NCBI RefSeq assembly: GCF_015999245.1
Contig: NZ_JAEAMR010000007.1
Location: 170,806-234,805 of the forward strand
DNA length: 64,000 bases
Direction: 5' to 3'
DNA from: Streptomyces sp. AV19
GTDB taxonomy: Bacteria > Actinomycetota > Actinomycetes > Streptomycetales > Streptomycetaceae
Shown: piece after piece, positions 15,973-24,954 of the stretch
How the letters are laid out: each line of letters begins with the position of its first letter
How positions within the stretch are numbered: position 1 is the first letter of the stretch
Notes under the pieces: generated by a model
What the model was told of the DNA's origin: nothing
The model's input: only the letters and a program-made list of their open reading frames with translations
The model's database searches: none
Translations under genes and position numbers: made by a program

Positions 15973-17412
15973 TCAGAGCGTCCGCAGGAGCACGGCGGGG
16001 CGTTCGACGCAGTCCGCGACGTAGCGCAGGAATCCGCCGGCCGTTCCCCCGTCGCACACCCGGTGGTCGAACGCGAGGGACAGCTGGACGACGTGCCGCA
16101 CGGCCAACTCGCCCTGGTGGACCCAGGGTTTGGGGGCGATGCGGCCGACTCCCAGCATCGCCGCCTCGGGGTGGTTGATGATGGGGGTGGAGCCGTCCAC
16201 GCCGAAGACTCCGTAGTTGTTGAGGGTGAATGTGCCGCCGGTGAGCTCGGCGGGGGTGATGTGGCCCTCGCGGGCGGCCTCGGTGAGCCGGGCGATCTCC
16301 GCCGAGAGGGCGGCCGCGCCCTTGGTGTGCGCGTCGCGGACGACGGGGACGACGAGCCCGCGCGGGGTCTGCGCGGCGAAGCCGAGGTGCACCGCGGGCA
16401 GCAGCACGATCTCCCGGGCCTCGGTGTCCACCACGGAGTTGAGCTCGGGGAACTCCGCGAGCGCGGCGGTGCAGATCCGGGCGAGGAGGGCGAGCAGCGA
16501 GACCTTCGTCCGGCCGGGGCCCTCGTTCATGGACCGGCGGGCGGCGAGCAGCTCCGTCGCGTCGGCGTCCACCCAGCAGCTGGCGTCCGGGATCTCGCGC
16601 CGGCTGCGGCCGAGCTTCTCGGCGACGGCGCCGCGCAGCCCGCGCAGGGGGATGCGCTCGCCCGCGGCCGGGGACACGGCCGGGGGCACGGCCGCGGGTA
16701 CGACCGGGGGCATGGACTCGGCGGCGGCCGCGGCCCGTTCGACGTCGGCGCGCAGGATCAGCCCCTCGGGACCGCTGCCGCGCACCCGGGCCAGGTCGAG
16801 GCCGCGCTCGCGGGCGATCCGGCGGACGAGCGGGGAGATCACGGCCACGGGACCGTGACCGGGACCGGGACCTGTACCGGCACTGGCACCTGCACCTGCA
16901 CCTGCACCTGCCGGATCGGCCGGGGAACCGCCGGATCCGGGACCGCTGGACGCGGAACCGGCGGCCACCGGCCCGCCGGAGACCGGGGCGTCCGACCAGA
17001 GCGCCCCGTCGTCGGGGCGGGGCACCGGCAGGGGCTCGGCCGCCGGCCGTCGCACCCGGGGCCGGCGAGGAGCCGGGGCCTGGGTGCCGTAGCCGACGAG
17101 GACGTTCCCCGACCCTTCCCCGGCGGACCGATCCGCCGGGGACGCCGGATCGGGCGCCCCCGCCGAATCCCCTACCGCGACCGTCAACAGGGGTGCGCCC
17201 ACCGGCAGTTCCGCGCCTTCCTCGCCGAAGCGCGCCGTGACCACGCCCCCGTAGGGGCACGGCACCTCCACCATGGCCTTGGCCGTCTCGACCTCGACCA
17301 CCGGCTGGTCCACGGCGACCACGTCGCCGACCTCGACCAGCCAGCGGACGACCTGCGCCTCGGTGAGCCCCTCACCGAGATCGGGCAGGGCGAACTCCTT
17401 GACCACGGCCAT
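15973..17412 (-). CDS. bkdC: Branched-chain 2-oxo-acid dehydrogenase E2 (dihydrolipoamide acyltransferase)
   Basis: 479 residues from ATG 17412, overlapping the E1 beta stop by one base (TGATG). Domains: lipoyl domain (about 1-80) with the lipoylated Lys in VETAKAMVEV; a flexible Pro/Ala/Gly linker with an (AG)n run; a peripheral subunit-binding domain (SPLVRRIARERGLDLARVRGSGPEGLI); and the catalytic acyltransferase domain ending in FDHRVCDGGTAGGFL, which carries the active-site His and Asp. The complex oxidatively decarboxylates branched-chain keto acids, supplying acyl-CoA starters for branched fatty acids. Confidence 0.93.
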   Translation of the reverse strand: MAVVKEFALPDLGEGLTEAQVVRWLVEVGDVVAVDQPVVEVETAKAMVEVPCPYGGVVTARFGEEGAELPVGAPLLTVAVGDSAGAPDPASPADRSAGEGSGNVLVGYGTQAPAPRRPRVRRPAAEPLPVPRPDDGALWSDAPVSGGPVAAGSASSGPGSGGSPADPAGAGAGAGASAGTGPGPGHGPVAVISPLVRRIARERGLDLARVRGSGPEGLILRADVERAAAAAESMPPVVPAAVPPAVSPAAGERIPLRGLRGAVAEKLGRSRREIPDASCWVDADATELLAARRSMNEGPGRTKVSLLALLARICTAALAEFPELNSVVDTEAREIVLLPAVHLGFAAQTPRGLVVPVVRDAHTKGAAALSAEIARLTEAAREGHITPAELTGGTFTLNNYGVFGVDGSTPIINHPEAAMLGVGRIAPKPWVHQGELAVRHVVQLSLAFDHRVCDGGTAGGFLRYVADCVERPAVLLRTL

Positions 17413-18446
17413 CAGTTGACACCCCCCGTCGTCCACTCCGACTCCCACTGCAGCCGGGCGACCGCGTCCAGCACCCGGTCGACTCCCGGCAGATGGTGCT
17501 TCTCCAGCATCGGCGGCGGGTACGGGACGTCGAAGCCCGTGACCCGCAGCACCGGGGCCTCCAAGTGGTGGAAGCAGCGCTCGGCGACCGTCGCGGCGAG
17601 CTCGCCGCCGGGCCCGCCGAAGCCGGTGGCCTCGTGGACGACGACGGCCCGGCCGGTGCGCCGCACGGACGCGACGACGGTCTCCTCGTCGAACGGCACC
17701 AGCGAGCGCAGGTCGACGACCTCCAGGTCCCACCCCTCGGCGCGGGCCGCCTCGGCGGCCTCCAGACAGACGGGGACGGAGGGGCCGTAGGTGATGAGCG
17801 TGGCGGAGGTGCCGCGGCGGCGGACGACGGCGGTGCCGATGCCCGGCACCCCCTCCGGCCGGTCGGGCTCCCAGTCGGCCTTGGCCCAGTACAGCCGCTT
17901 GGGCTCCAGGAAGACGACCGGGTCGTCGGAGGCGATGGCGGCGCGCAGCAGCCCGTAGGCGTCGGCGACGGTGGCCGGGGTGACCACGTGCAGGCCGGGG
18001 GTCGCCATGTAGAGCGCCTCGGAGGAGTCGCTGTGGTGCTCGACGCCGCCGATGCCGCCGCCGAACGGGATGCGGATGGTGATCGGCAGGGGGAGTCGGC
18101 CCCGGGTGCGGTTGCGCATCTTCGCGACGTGGCTGAGGAGTTGCTCCAGCGCCGGGTAGCCGAAGGCGTCGAACTGCATCTCCACGACGGGCCGCAGCCC
18201 GTACATCGCCATGCCGACGGCCGCGCCGAGGATGCCCGCCTCGGCCAGCGGCGTGTCCGTACAGCGGTCGTCGCCGAACTCCTCGGCCAGCCCGGCCGTG
18301 ATCCGGAAGACGCCGCCCAGGGTGCCGACGTCCTCGCCGAGGACGTGGACGGCCGGATCGTCGGCCATGGCGTCGCGCAGCGCCCGGTTGAGGGCCTGGC
18401 TCATGGTGGCGGGCTTGCGGCCCGTCGCGGTGACCGCGGTGGTCAT
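17412..18446 (-). CDS. bkdB: Branched-chain 2-oxo-acid dehydrogenase E1 beta subunit
   Basis: 344 residues, a normal length for the family. Conserved stretches include VLGEDVGTLGGVFRIT, DTPLAEAGILGAAVGMAMYGLRPVVEMQF, HHSDSSEALYMATPGLHVVTPATVADAYGLLRAAI and the C-terminal transketolase domain (LITYGPSVPVCLEAAE, VVVHEATGFGGPG). It starts within the ATGA overlap with the E1 alpha stop and overlaps the E2 start, so the three genes are tightly coupled. E1 alpha/beta heterotetramers use thiamine diphosphate to decarboxylate the keto acid. Confidence 0.94.
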   Translation of the reverse strand: MTTAVTATGRKPATMSQALNRALRDAMADDPAVHVLGEDVGTLGGVFRITAGLAEEFGDDRCTDTPLAEAGILGAAVGMAMYGLRPVVEMQFDAFGYPALEQLLSHVAKMRNRTRGRLPLPITIRIPFGGGIGGVEHHSDSSEALYMATPGLHVVTPATVADAYGLLRAAIASDDPVVFLEPKRLYWAKADWEPDRPEGVPGIGTAVVRRRGTSATLITYGPSVPVCLEAAEAARAEGWDLEVVDLRSLVPFDEETVVASVRRTGRAVVVHEATGFGGPGGELAATVAERCFHHLEAPVLRVTGFDVPYPPPMLEKHHLPGVDRVLDAVARLQWESEWTTGGVN

Positions 18447-19579
18447 CGGTCCGTTCCTTCCTCGGCGGCCGCGAGCTCGGCCCGCAACTGCTCGGCCTGC
18501 CGGGTCAGTTGATCCGTCCGCCGGGCGTAGACGTGGTCGAACAGCTCCATGGGGTCGAGCGGCGGATCCTCGTTCATCCGCTCGCGCAGGTCGGCGGCCA
18601 TCCGCTCGGCGGCCTCGCGCTCGACGGCGATATCCTTCTCCGTCAGCAGCCCGCGCCGGGTCAGCTCCCGCTCCAGCAGTTCCACGGGGTCGTGGGCGCG
18701 CCAGGCGGTGACCTCGGCGTCGCTGCGGTAGCGGGTGGAGTCGTCGGCGTTGGTGTGGGCCTCGACGCGGTAGGTCAGGGCCTCGACGAGGGTGGGCCCG
18801 CCGCCGGCCCGGGCGCGGCGCACGGCCTCGGTGAGGACCTCGTGGACGGCGGGGGCGTCATTGCCGTCGACCAGGCGGGCGGGGATGCCGTAGCCGACGC
18901 CCTTGTGCGCCAGGGAGGGCGCGGCGGTCTGCTTGGACAGGGGCACGGAGATGGCGAAGCCGTTGTTCTGCACGAGGAAGACGACCGGGGACTTCCAGAC
19001 GGCGGCGAAGTTGAGCGCCTCGTGGAAGTCGCCCTCGCTGGTGCCGCCGTCGCCGACCATGGCGAGCGCGACGACGTCGTCCCCCTTGAGGCGGGCGGCG
19101 TGCGCCAGGCCGACGGCGTGCGGGAGTTGGGTGGCCAGCGGGGTGCAGAGGGGGGCCACGCGGTGCTCGCGCGGGTCGTAGCCTGTGTGCCAGTCGCCGC
19201 GCAGCAGGGTCAGGGCCTGGACGGGGTCGAGGCCGCGGGCTATGGCGGCGAGGGTGTCGCGGTAGCTGGGGAAGAGCCAGTCGCGCTCCTCCAGGGCGAG
19301 GGCGGCGGCGACCTGGCACGCCTCCTGGCCGGAGGAGGAGGGGTAGACCGCCAGCCTGCCCTGCCGGGTCAGGGCGGTGGCCTGGGTGTTGTAGCGGCGG
19401 CCGCGCACCAGGTGCCCGTGGAGCAGCCGCAGGAACGCGGGGTCGAGCGCCTCGGCGGCGGGGGTGCCCAGCAGCCGGTACGGCTCGGCGTCGGGCAGCA
19501 GCGGCGCGGGGTCGGTGCGGGGCCGCCAGGCCCGGGACGGGGGCGGCCGGTGCGAACCGGGCTGCTCCAGGACCGTCAT
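18443..19579 (-). CDS. bkdA: Branched-chain 2-oxo-acid dehydrogenase E1 alpha subunit
   Basis: 378 residues from ATG 19579, chosen for the AGGAGG 8 bases upstream; an ATG at 19606 adds nine residues. The thiamine-diphosphate motif is GDGGTSEGDFHEALNFAAVW...NN, and the phosphorylation-loop region HTNADDSTRYRS is conserved. A short helical C-terminus (RAELAAAEEG) follows. First gene of bkdABC, transcribed away from bkdR across 169 bases. An operator-like 14-mer shared with the paa genes lies 55 bases upstream of the start. Confidence 0.94.
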   Translation of the reverse strand: MTVLEQPGSHRPPPSRAWRPRTDPAPLLPDAEPYRLLGTPAAEALDPAFLRLLHGHLVRGRRYNTQATALTRQGRLAVYPSSSGQEACQVAAALALEERDWLFPSYRDTLAAIARGLDPVQALTLLRGDWHTGYDPREHRVAPLCTPLATQLPHAVGLAHAARLKGDDVVALAMVGDGGTSEGDFHEALNFAAVWKSPVVFLVQNNGFAISVPLSKQTAAPSLAHKGVGYGIPARLVDGNDAPAVHEVLTEAVRRARAGGGPTLVEALTYRVEAHTNADDSTRYRSDAEVTAWRAHDPVELLERELTRRGLLTEKDIAVEREAAERMAADLRERMNEDPPLDPMELFDHVYARRTDQLTRQAEQLRAELAAAEEGTDR

Positions 19580-19633
19580 GACGAGCACCTCCTCGGGAAC
19601 GAGCATGACCGGAAAGCACCCTGTGCTCTCCCT

Positions 19634-19647
19634 ACCGATTGTTCGGT
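19634..19647. promoter_or_regulatory. PaaR-type operator-like site upstream of bkdA
   Basis: ACCGATTGTTCGGT differs by one base from the site between paaH and paaN (ACCGATCGTTCGGT). It lies in the bkdA/bkdR gap, 55 bases before bkdA. The centre is TG instead of CG, so it may be a weaker site. Confidence 0.5.
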
Positions 19648-19681
19648 CGTCGGGGCATTTTGGCTACAGGCGGCCTCAGCC

Positions 19682-19703
19682 TGTGGACAAACGGTTTTCC
19701 ACA
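19682..19703. promoter_or_regulatory. Inverted pair of DnaA-box-like sequences upstream of bkdR
   Basis: TGTGGACAA (19682-19690, exact complement of the Streptomyces DnaA box TTGTCCACA) faces TTTTCCACA (19695-19703). Together they form a CTGTGGA...TCCACAG dyad about 45 bases before the bkdR start. Confidence 0.5.
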
Positions 19704-19748
19704 GCCTGAGATATGAACAGCGCGTCCATGAAGGGGAGGCATGGCGGT

Positions 19749-20264
19749 ATGCGGGACGAACAGATGGCCAGTTCAGCCAATTCGAGCCACAGAGCACCGG
19801 CCCGACCGCTCGACGAGATCGACCGCTCGATCCTGCACATGCTCCAGACCGACGGCCGGGCCTCGATACGGTCGGTGGCCGAACGCGTCCACGTGTCGCG
19901 CGCCAACGCGTACGCGCGCGTGAACCGGCTCATCGACGACGGGGTGATACGGGGCTTCGCGGCCCGCATCGACCAGGAGCGGGCCGGGCAGGGCGCGTCG
20001 GCCTACATCACGCTGAAGATCGTGCAGAACTCCTGGCGGACGGTGCGGGACAAGCTCCGCGCGCTGCCGGGCGCGGCCCACATCGCCCTGGTGAGCGGGG
20101 ACTTCGACGTCCTGCTGCTGGTGCACACCAAGGACAACCGGGCACTGCGGGAGCTGGTGCTCACCCGCATCCAGGCGATCGACGAGGTGCTGACCACCCG
20201 CACGCTGCTGGTCTTCGAGGAGCAGGACCTCGAGGAACGGGACCCCAAGGAGGGCCCCGGCTGA
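19749..20264 (+). CDS. bkdR: Lrp/AsnC-family regulator of the bkd operon
   Basis: 171 residues from ATG 19749, with GGGGAGG 9 bases upstream. The N-terminal helix-turn-helix (LDEIDRSILHMLQTDGRASIRSVAERVHVSRANAYARVNRLIDDGVI) is followed by the RAM effector domain (YITLKIVQNSWRTVRDKLRALPGAAHIALVSGDFDVLLLVHTKD). The divergent position next to bkdABC is that of BkdR in Streptomyces, a known regulator of branched-chain keto-acid dehydrogenase expression that responds to branched-chain amino-acid supply. It probably binds the 169-base intergenic gap. Confidence 0.9.
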   Translation: MRDEQMASSANSSHRAPARPLDEIDRSILHMLQTDGRASIRSVAERVHVSRANAYARVNRLIDDGVIRGFAARIDQERAGQGASAYITLKIVQNSWRTVRDKLRALPGAAHIALVSGDFDVLLLVHTKDNRALRELVLTRIQAIDEVLTTRTLLVFEEQDLEERDPKEGPG

Positions 20265-20637
20265 CCACCGCCCCGGACGGACCGGCGGGTGGCCGGACGG
20301 CTGGGACGTACGGCAGCGAGCCGGCCCGGACGGCCGCACGGATGGCGGCGGTACGGACGGCGGGGCGGTACGGACGGCGGCGGTACGGCACGCTCCGGCC
20401 CTCGCACGACGCCGCGCGCCCCTCGCCGACGGCCCGGCGGCCCACCGCCCGACGGCTCCTGCCGGCCCCGGCGGGCCCACGGCCCCGCCCCGCTCGACCG
20501 CCCCCGCGGCTCAGCGGCCCTGTGCCTCAGCGGCCCCGCGGCCCCCGCTCGATCACCTCTGCGGCCCAGCAGCCCCGCGGCCCAGCGGTCCCGCGGCCCG
20601 GCAGCCCGCCGGCCCGGCACTCGATCGCCCGAGCGAC
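20265..20637. repeat. GC-rich low-complexity spacer between convergent bkdR and the TetR gene
   Basis: 373 bases without a credible gene. It contains GGTACGGACGGCGG units at about 20348-20390, then reiterated CCCGCGGCCCAGC-like blocks (about 20510-20625). Several frames are open only because of the high GC content. It probably acts as a terminator or spacer. Confidence 0.6.
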
Positions 20638-21228
20638 TCAGCGATCCCGCAAGCCCGCGAACGCCGTCAGGATCACCGCGTCCGCCACCTCCTGGCTGGT
20701 GGCCGCGCCCCGGCGCTGCGGCCGGTACCACTCCACCACCGAGTTGATCATGCCGAAGAGCAGCCGGGTGGCCAGCCGGACGTCGACGTCGGGCCGCAGG
20801 TCGCCGTCGGCAGCGGCCTCCTTGAGCAGGTCCGCGACGCGGTGGTCGAAGTCGCGGCGGCGCTCCATCGCCCAGCGCTCGGTGTCCGTGTTGCCCCGGA
20901 CGCGCAGCAGCAGCGTCACATAGGGCAGTTCGGCGATGAGCACCTCGACGGTGCGCCGGGTGACGTACTCGAGCCGGTCCACCGCGCGGCCGCCGGTGGC
21001 GCCCGGCTCGTCCAGCACGGCGAAGAGCCCGTCGAGGGCGCGGCTTATGGCCAGCCGGAGGAGCTCCTCCTTGCCCTTGACGTGGTGGTAGATCGAGGAC
21101 TTGGAGATCCCGGCCGCCTTGGAGAGGTGCTCCATCGACGTGCCGTCGTAGCCGCGCTCGTTGAACACCGCTACGGCGACCGCGAGCAGCGATTCTGGCG
21201 TGTAGGTGTCGCGCTTGGCCATGGTCAT
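20638..21228 (-). CDS. TetR-family regulator, probable PaaR
   Basis: 196 residues. The N-terminal TetR helix-turn-helix is clear (LLAVAVAVFNERGYDGTSMEHLSKAAGISKSSIYHHVKGKEELL); the C-terminal domain (VTRRTVEVLIAEL ... TRLLFGMINSVVEWYRP) resembles acyl-CoA-responsive TetR proteins. ATG 21228 overlaps the paaH stop (ATGA), so it is the second gene of a leftward paaH-tetR operon. Its location, and the ACCG..CG..CGGT palindromes before paaH/paaN and paaA, support a PaaR-like repressor released by phenylacetyl-CoA; that effector is inferred from family knowledge. Confidence 0.85.
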   Translation of the reverse strand: MTMAKRDTYTPESLLAVAVAVFNERGYDGTSMEHLSKAAGISKSSIYHHVKGKEELLRLAISRALDGLFAVLDEPGATGGRAVDRLEYVTRRTVEVLIAELPYVTLLLRVRGNTDTERWAMERRRDFDHRVADLLKEAAADGDLRPDVDVRLATRLLFGMINSVVEWYRPQRRGAATSQEVADAVILTAFAGLRDR

Positions 21229-22751
21229 GATTGAAGCAGGCTCTCCTTGACGGCCGCACGGCGGCGGAGCGGCTGGGACGGGGCGTAGCGGCCGCCCGGG
21301 TACTCGAACTCCATGTTCTGCAGGAACCGGCGGACCCACTCGACGTCGAGCTCCCGGCCCCACTCCAGCGGCCCGCGCGGGTAGTTCACGCCGAGGCGCA
21401 TGGCGGTGTCGATGTCCTCCCGCGAGGCCACGCCACGGCCGGCGGCGTCCTCGGCGAGGTCGACGATCAGGGCGACGGTCCGCGCGACGATCATGCCGGG
21501 GACGTCGTCGACGACGCTGACACGCTTGCCGAGCGCCTGGAAGAGGCCGGTCGCGGCCCGCACGTCGGCCGGGGAGGCCGTCGGCGAGGCCGCGAGGGCG
21601 ACGCGCTCGCAGCGCCGGTAGTCCAGGGCGAGGTCGACGTAGATGTTCGGCCGCTCCGCCTCGGAGGCGGCCGCGTACCCCTCGGTGAGCGTCAGCCGGG
21701 CGCCGCCCGGCAGCACGAGGTGGCCGTAATCGCCGTAGTCGGGCTCGACCCTGGTGACGCCGATCCCCGCCGCCTCGATCAGCTCGGGCAGGACGGCCGC
21801 GGGCGGGGGCAGCTCGCCGTGCAGCGTGACCGCGCCGGGCGCCTTCTCCGGCCCGGCCGTGTGCGGCTCCGGCCGCTCCGCGCCCTCCGCGTGGTCGTAC
21901 CAGCCGCGCCCGCTCTTGCGCCCCAGCAGCCCCGCCTCGACCAGGCGCCGCTGGGCGAGGGACGGCGTGAACTTCGGGCTGTGGAAGAACGCCTCGTACA
22001 CCGAACGGGTGACGGCCTCGTTCACGTCCTGGCCGATGAGGTCGGTCAGCTCGAAGGGGCCCATCGCGAAGCCGCCGCTCCCGCGCAGCACGGCGTCGAC
22101 GGTCGCCGGGTCGGCGGCGCGCTCCTCGAGGAGCCGGAAGGCCTCGGCGTAGAAGGGCCGGGCCACCCGGTTGACGACGAAGCCGGGGGTGTCGGCGCAG
22201 CGCACCGGCGTCTTGCCCCAGGCCGCCGCGGTGGCCTGCGCGACGTCGGCCGCCGCCGGGTCCGTGGCGTGGCCGCTGACGACCTCGACGAGCGGCAGCA
22301 GCGGGGCGGGGTTGAAGAAGTGCATTCCCACCAGCCGGCCGGGACGGCGCAGCGGGCCCGCGACGGCCGTCACCGGCAGGGACGAGGTGTTGGTGGCGAG
22401 CAGGCAGCCGTCGCCGACGACGGCCTCCAGCTCGGTGAACAGCCGCTGCTTGACGTCGAGTCGCTCGACGACGGCCTCGATCACCAGCGCCGACCCGGCG
22501 AGCCCGGCGAGCTCCGCGACCGGACGCAGCCGGCCCCGCGCCGCGGCCCGCTCGCCCTCGGTCATCCTGCCCTTGGCGACCAGCCGGTCCAGCCGCGCCC
22601 CGACGGCTGCCGCGGCCTCCTCCGCCCGGCCGGGCACCGCGTCGTACAGCCGCACGGGGTGGCCCGCGACGAGGGCGACCTGGGCGATTCCCTGGCCCAT
22701 CGTGCCCGCGCCGACGACGGACACGGTGCGCTCCGGCTCGATTGCGGTCAT
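21225..22751 (-). CDS. paaH: 3-hydroxyacyl-CoA dehydrogenase (PaaH-like)
   Basis: 508 residues, matching the long PaaH form with duplicated C-terminal domains. The N-terminal NAD-binding motif is VVGAGTMGQGIAQVALVAGH; ATNTSSLPVTAVA and GMHFFNPAPLLPLVEVV carry the catalytic region; KTPVRCADTPGFVVNRV begins the first 3HCDH C-terminal domain, and a second (NIYVDLALDYRRCERVAL ... GVNYPRGPLEWG) ends the protein. In phenylacetate catabolism PaaH oxidises 3-hydroxyadipyl-CoA. It is divergent from paaN across a 169-base gap with a PaaR-type site and coupled to the TetR gene. Confidence 0.9.
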   Translation of the reverse strand: MTAIEPERTVSVVGAGTMGQGIAQVALVAGHPVRLYDAVPGRAEEAAAAVGARLDRLVAKGRMTEGERAAARGRLRPVAELAGLAGSALVIEAVVERLDVKQRLFTELEAVVGDGCLLATNTSSLPVTAVAGPLRRPGRLVGMHFFNPAPLLPLVEVVSGHATDPAAADVAQATAAAWGKTPVRCADTPGFVVNRVARPFYAEAFRLLEERAADPATVDAVLRGSGGFAMGPFELTDLIGQDVNEAVTRSVYEAFFHSPKFTPSLAQRRLVEAGLLGRKSGRGWYDHAEGAERPEPHTAGPEKAPGAVTLHGELPPPAAVLPELIEAAGIGVTRVEPDYGDYGHLVLPGGARLTLTEGYAAASEAERPNIYVDLALDYRRCERVALAASPTASPADVRAATGLFQALGKRVSVVDDVPGMIVARTVALIVDLAEDAAGRGVASREDIDTAMRLGVNYPRGPLEWGRELDVEWVRRFLQNMEFEYPGGRYAPSQPLRRRAAVKESLLQS

Positions 22752-22807
22752 GTCTGTGATCCTCCCCGATGGGGTGCGGGCGGATTCTCCCGGGCCCCCT
22801 TGTCCCG

Positions 22808-22821
22808 ACCGATCGTTCGGT
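22808..22821. promoter_or_regulatory. PaaR-type operator between paaH and paaN
   Basis: ACCGATCGTTCGGT fits the ACCGNNCGNNCGGT core that I recall for the C. glutamicum PaaR site. It is the exact reverse complement of the site at 27917 (ACCGAACGATCGGT). It lies 56 bases before paaH and 99 before paaN. Confidence 0.65.
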
Positions 22822-22920
22822 TAATGTATCTGGCGGGTACGACAACGGCACCCCGCCGTGCGCGCCCGGCGCCATGCACCAGCCGCATCCGAGTTCCGCC
22901 CGACGAGGAGTTGGTCAGCC

Positions 22921-24612
22921 GTGACTGCCGCACTCACCACCGACCAGTTGACCGAGAGGCACGCCGCCACGCTCGACACGGCCCTCGACACGATCCGCAC
23001 CCGCGCCTACTGGTCCCCCCACCCCGAACACCCCAAGGCCTACGGGGAGAACGGCACGCTGGACGCGGCGGCGGGCCAGGCCGCCTTCGAGGCCCTGCGC
23101 GAGCGCCGGTTCGAGCTCGACCAGCCCGGCACGGACGGCTGGACGGGCTCCGAGGTCTCGCCCTACGGCCCCCGGCTGGGCATCGAGTACCCGCACGCCG
23201 ACATCACGGTGCTGCTCCCCGCGATGCGCTCGGCGATGCGCCCCTGGCGCGAGGCCGGCCCGCGCACACGGGCGCTGGTCTGTCTGGAGATCATCCGGCG
23301 GATCAACGCCCGGACGCACGAGATCGCGCACGCCGTCATGCACACCAGCGGCCAGGCGTTCATGATGGCGTTCCAGGCCGGCGGGCCGCACGCGCAGGAC
23401 CGGGGGCTGGAGGCCGTCGCCTACGCCTACGCCGCGCAGGCCGAGGTGGAGCGGACGACGGAGTGGGTCAAACCGCAGGGCAAGCGCGAACCGCTGAAGC
23501 TGGCCAAGGAGTTCACCGCCGTGCCGCGCGGCATCGCCCTGGTCATCGGCTGCAACACCTTCCCCACCTGGAACGGCTACCCCGGCCTGTTCGCCTCCCT
23601 CGCCACCGGCAACCCCGTCCTCGTCAAGCCGCACCCGCGCGCGGTCCTGCCGCTCGCCCTGACCGTGCGCATCGCACGCGAGGTGCTGGGCGAGGCCGGC
23701 TTCTCCCCCGACCTGGTGGCGCTCGCCGCCGAGCGGGACGGCGAGGGCATCGCGAAGACGCTGGCCGTCCACCCCGACGTCCGGATCGTCGACTACACCG
23801 GCTCCACCGCCTTCGGCGACTGGCTGGAGACCAACGCCCGCCAGGCGCAGGTCTTCACGGAGAAGGCCGGCGTCAACACGATCGTCGTCGACTCCACCGC
23901 CGACTACCGGGGCATGCTCTCCAACCTGGCCTTCTCCCTCTCCCTCTACAGCGGCCAGATGTGCACCACCCCGCAGAACCTGCTGATCCCGCGCGGCGGC
24001 ATCGCGACCGACGCGGGTCACAAGACGTACGACGAGGTGGTGGCCGATCTGGCCGCCGCGATCGGGCAGTTGCTGGGCGACGACGCCCGCGCCAACGCCC
24101 TCCTCGGCGCGATCGTCAACGACCAGGTCAAGGAACGCATCGACGCGGCCGCCCGGATCGGTGAACTCGCCCTCGCCTCACGGACGGTCGCCAACCCCGA
24201 CTTCCCGGACGCGACCGTCCGCACCCCGGTCGTCGTCAAGCTCGACGGCGCCAAGCCGGACGCCGAGGCGGCGTACTTCTCGGAATGCTTCGGCCCGGTC
24301 TCCTTCGCCGTGGCCGTGGACTCCACGGCGGAAGCGGTGGAGCTGCTGCGCCGCACGATCCGCGAGAAGGGCGCGATGACCGTCGGCGCGTACACGACCT
24401 CGGCGGAGGCGGAGCAACTGATCGAACAGGCCTGCCTGGAGGAGTCCGCCCAGCTCTCCCTGAACCTCACCGGCGGCGTCTACGTCAACCAGACAGCGGC
24501 GTTCTCCGACTACCACGGCACGGGCGGCAACCCGTCGGCGAACGCGGCGCTGTGCGACGGGGCGTTCGTGGCGTCCCGCTTCAGGACGGTGGAGGTACGC
24601 CGGGAGGGGTGA
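22921..24612 (+). CDS. paaN: Phenylacetic acid degradation protein PaaN (aldehyde dehydrogenase family)
   Basis: 563 residues from GTG 22921 (GAGGAG 10 bases upstream). It has the PaaN-type aldehyde dehydrogenase layout: FTAVPRGIALVIGCNTFPTWNGYPGLFASLATGNPVLVKPHP in the NAD-binding part, DYTGSTAFGDWLE, and the nucleophile region SLYSGQMCTTPQNLLIPR with the catalytic Cys. The N-terminal region has no MaoC/hydratase domain, unlike PaaZ. It is likely to oxidise the ring-opened semialdehyde-CoA of the phenylacetate pathway, although biochemical proof for this subgroup is limited. Presumably controlled through the operator at 22808. Confidence 0.88.
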   Translation: MTAALTTDQLTERHAATLDTALDTIRTRAYWSPHPEHPKAYGENGTLDAAAGQAAFEALRERRFELDQPGTDGWTGSEVSPYGPRLGIEYPHADITVLLPAMRSAMRPWREAGPRTRALVCLEIIRRINARTHEIAHAVMHTSGQAFMMAFQAGGPHAQDRGLEAVAYAYAAQAEVERTTEWVKPQGKREPLKLAKEFTAVPRGIALVIGCNTFPTWNGYPGLFASLATGNPVLVKPHPRAVLPLALTVRIAREVLGEAGFSPDLVALAAERDGEGIAKTLAVHPDVRIVDYTGSTAFGDWLETNARQAQVFTEKAGVNTIVVDSTADYRGMLSNLAFSLSLYSGQMCTTPQNLLIPRGGIATDAGHKTYDEVVADLAAAIGQLLGDDARANALLGAIVNDQVKERIDAAARIGELALASRTVANPDFPDATVRTPVVVKLDGAKPDAEAAYFSECFGPVSFAVAVDSTAEAVELLRRTIREKGAMTVGAYTTSAEAEQLIEQACLEESAQLSLNLTGGVYVNQTAAFSDYHGTGGNPSANAALCDGAFVASRFRTVEVRREG

Positions 24613-24639
24613 GCGCGCGGGCGGGGGGTGCCCCTGTCC

Positions 24640-24954
24640 CGCCCTTTCCCCGTTTCCCCAGGGGCTGTGCCCCTGGGGAACCCCCGCTGCGCGCGGGCGC
24701 GGGGGCTCACAATCAGCCTGTCCGGCGTTTGAGGACAACCGCGCGGAGCGCGGTTTCGGGGGCCAGGGGGCGAAGCCCCCGATCCAACCCCGCAGGGCCG
24801 GGGCGTAGACCCACACCGCGCGGAGCGCACCGTCAAGCCGGGGCGCAGGCCCCGCAACGCCGCCCGAAGGGCGGTTCGGGCCCGGGGCGCAGCCCCGGAG
24901 GAAACGGTGAAAGTGGGGGTACCCCCTCTGGGGGAGGGTCTGGGGGCACCCTCC
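24640..24954. repeat. REP-like hairpin-rich element between convergent genes
   Basis: About 315 bases made of short GC-rich hairpins (for example CCGCGC-GGA-GCGCGG at 24739-24753). Two blocks recur at 31613-31690: TCCGGCGTTTGAGGAC (24721-24736) and a GAAACGGTGAAAGTGGGGGT-type block (24901-24938) that includes GGGGGTACCCCC. Both copies lie in the same orientation between convergent genes, so they may act as bidirectional terminators. No gene is present. Confidence 0.7.

Noticed and set aside
20265..20637. Open frames in the spacer after bkdR
   Set aside because: Low-complexity Arg/Pro/Ala translations with repeated GC blocks and no ribosome site; open because of GC content.
24640..24954. Hairpin-rich stretch as a possible ncRNA or CRISPR
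   Set aside because: Short unrelated palindromes, no regular repeat-spacer pattern, and shared blocks with another convergent-gene gap; better read as a REP-like element.
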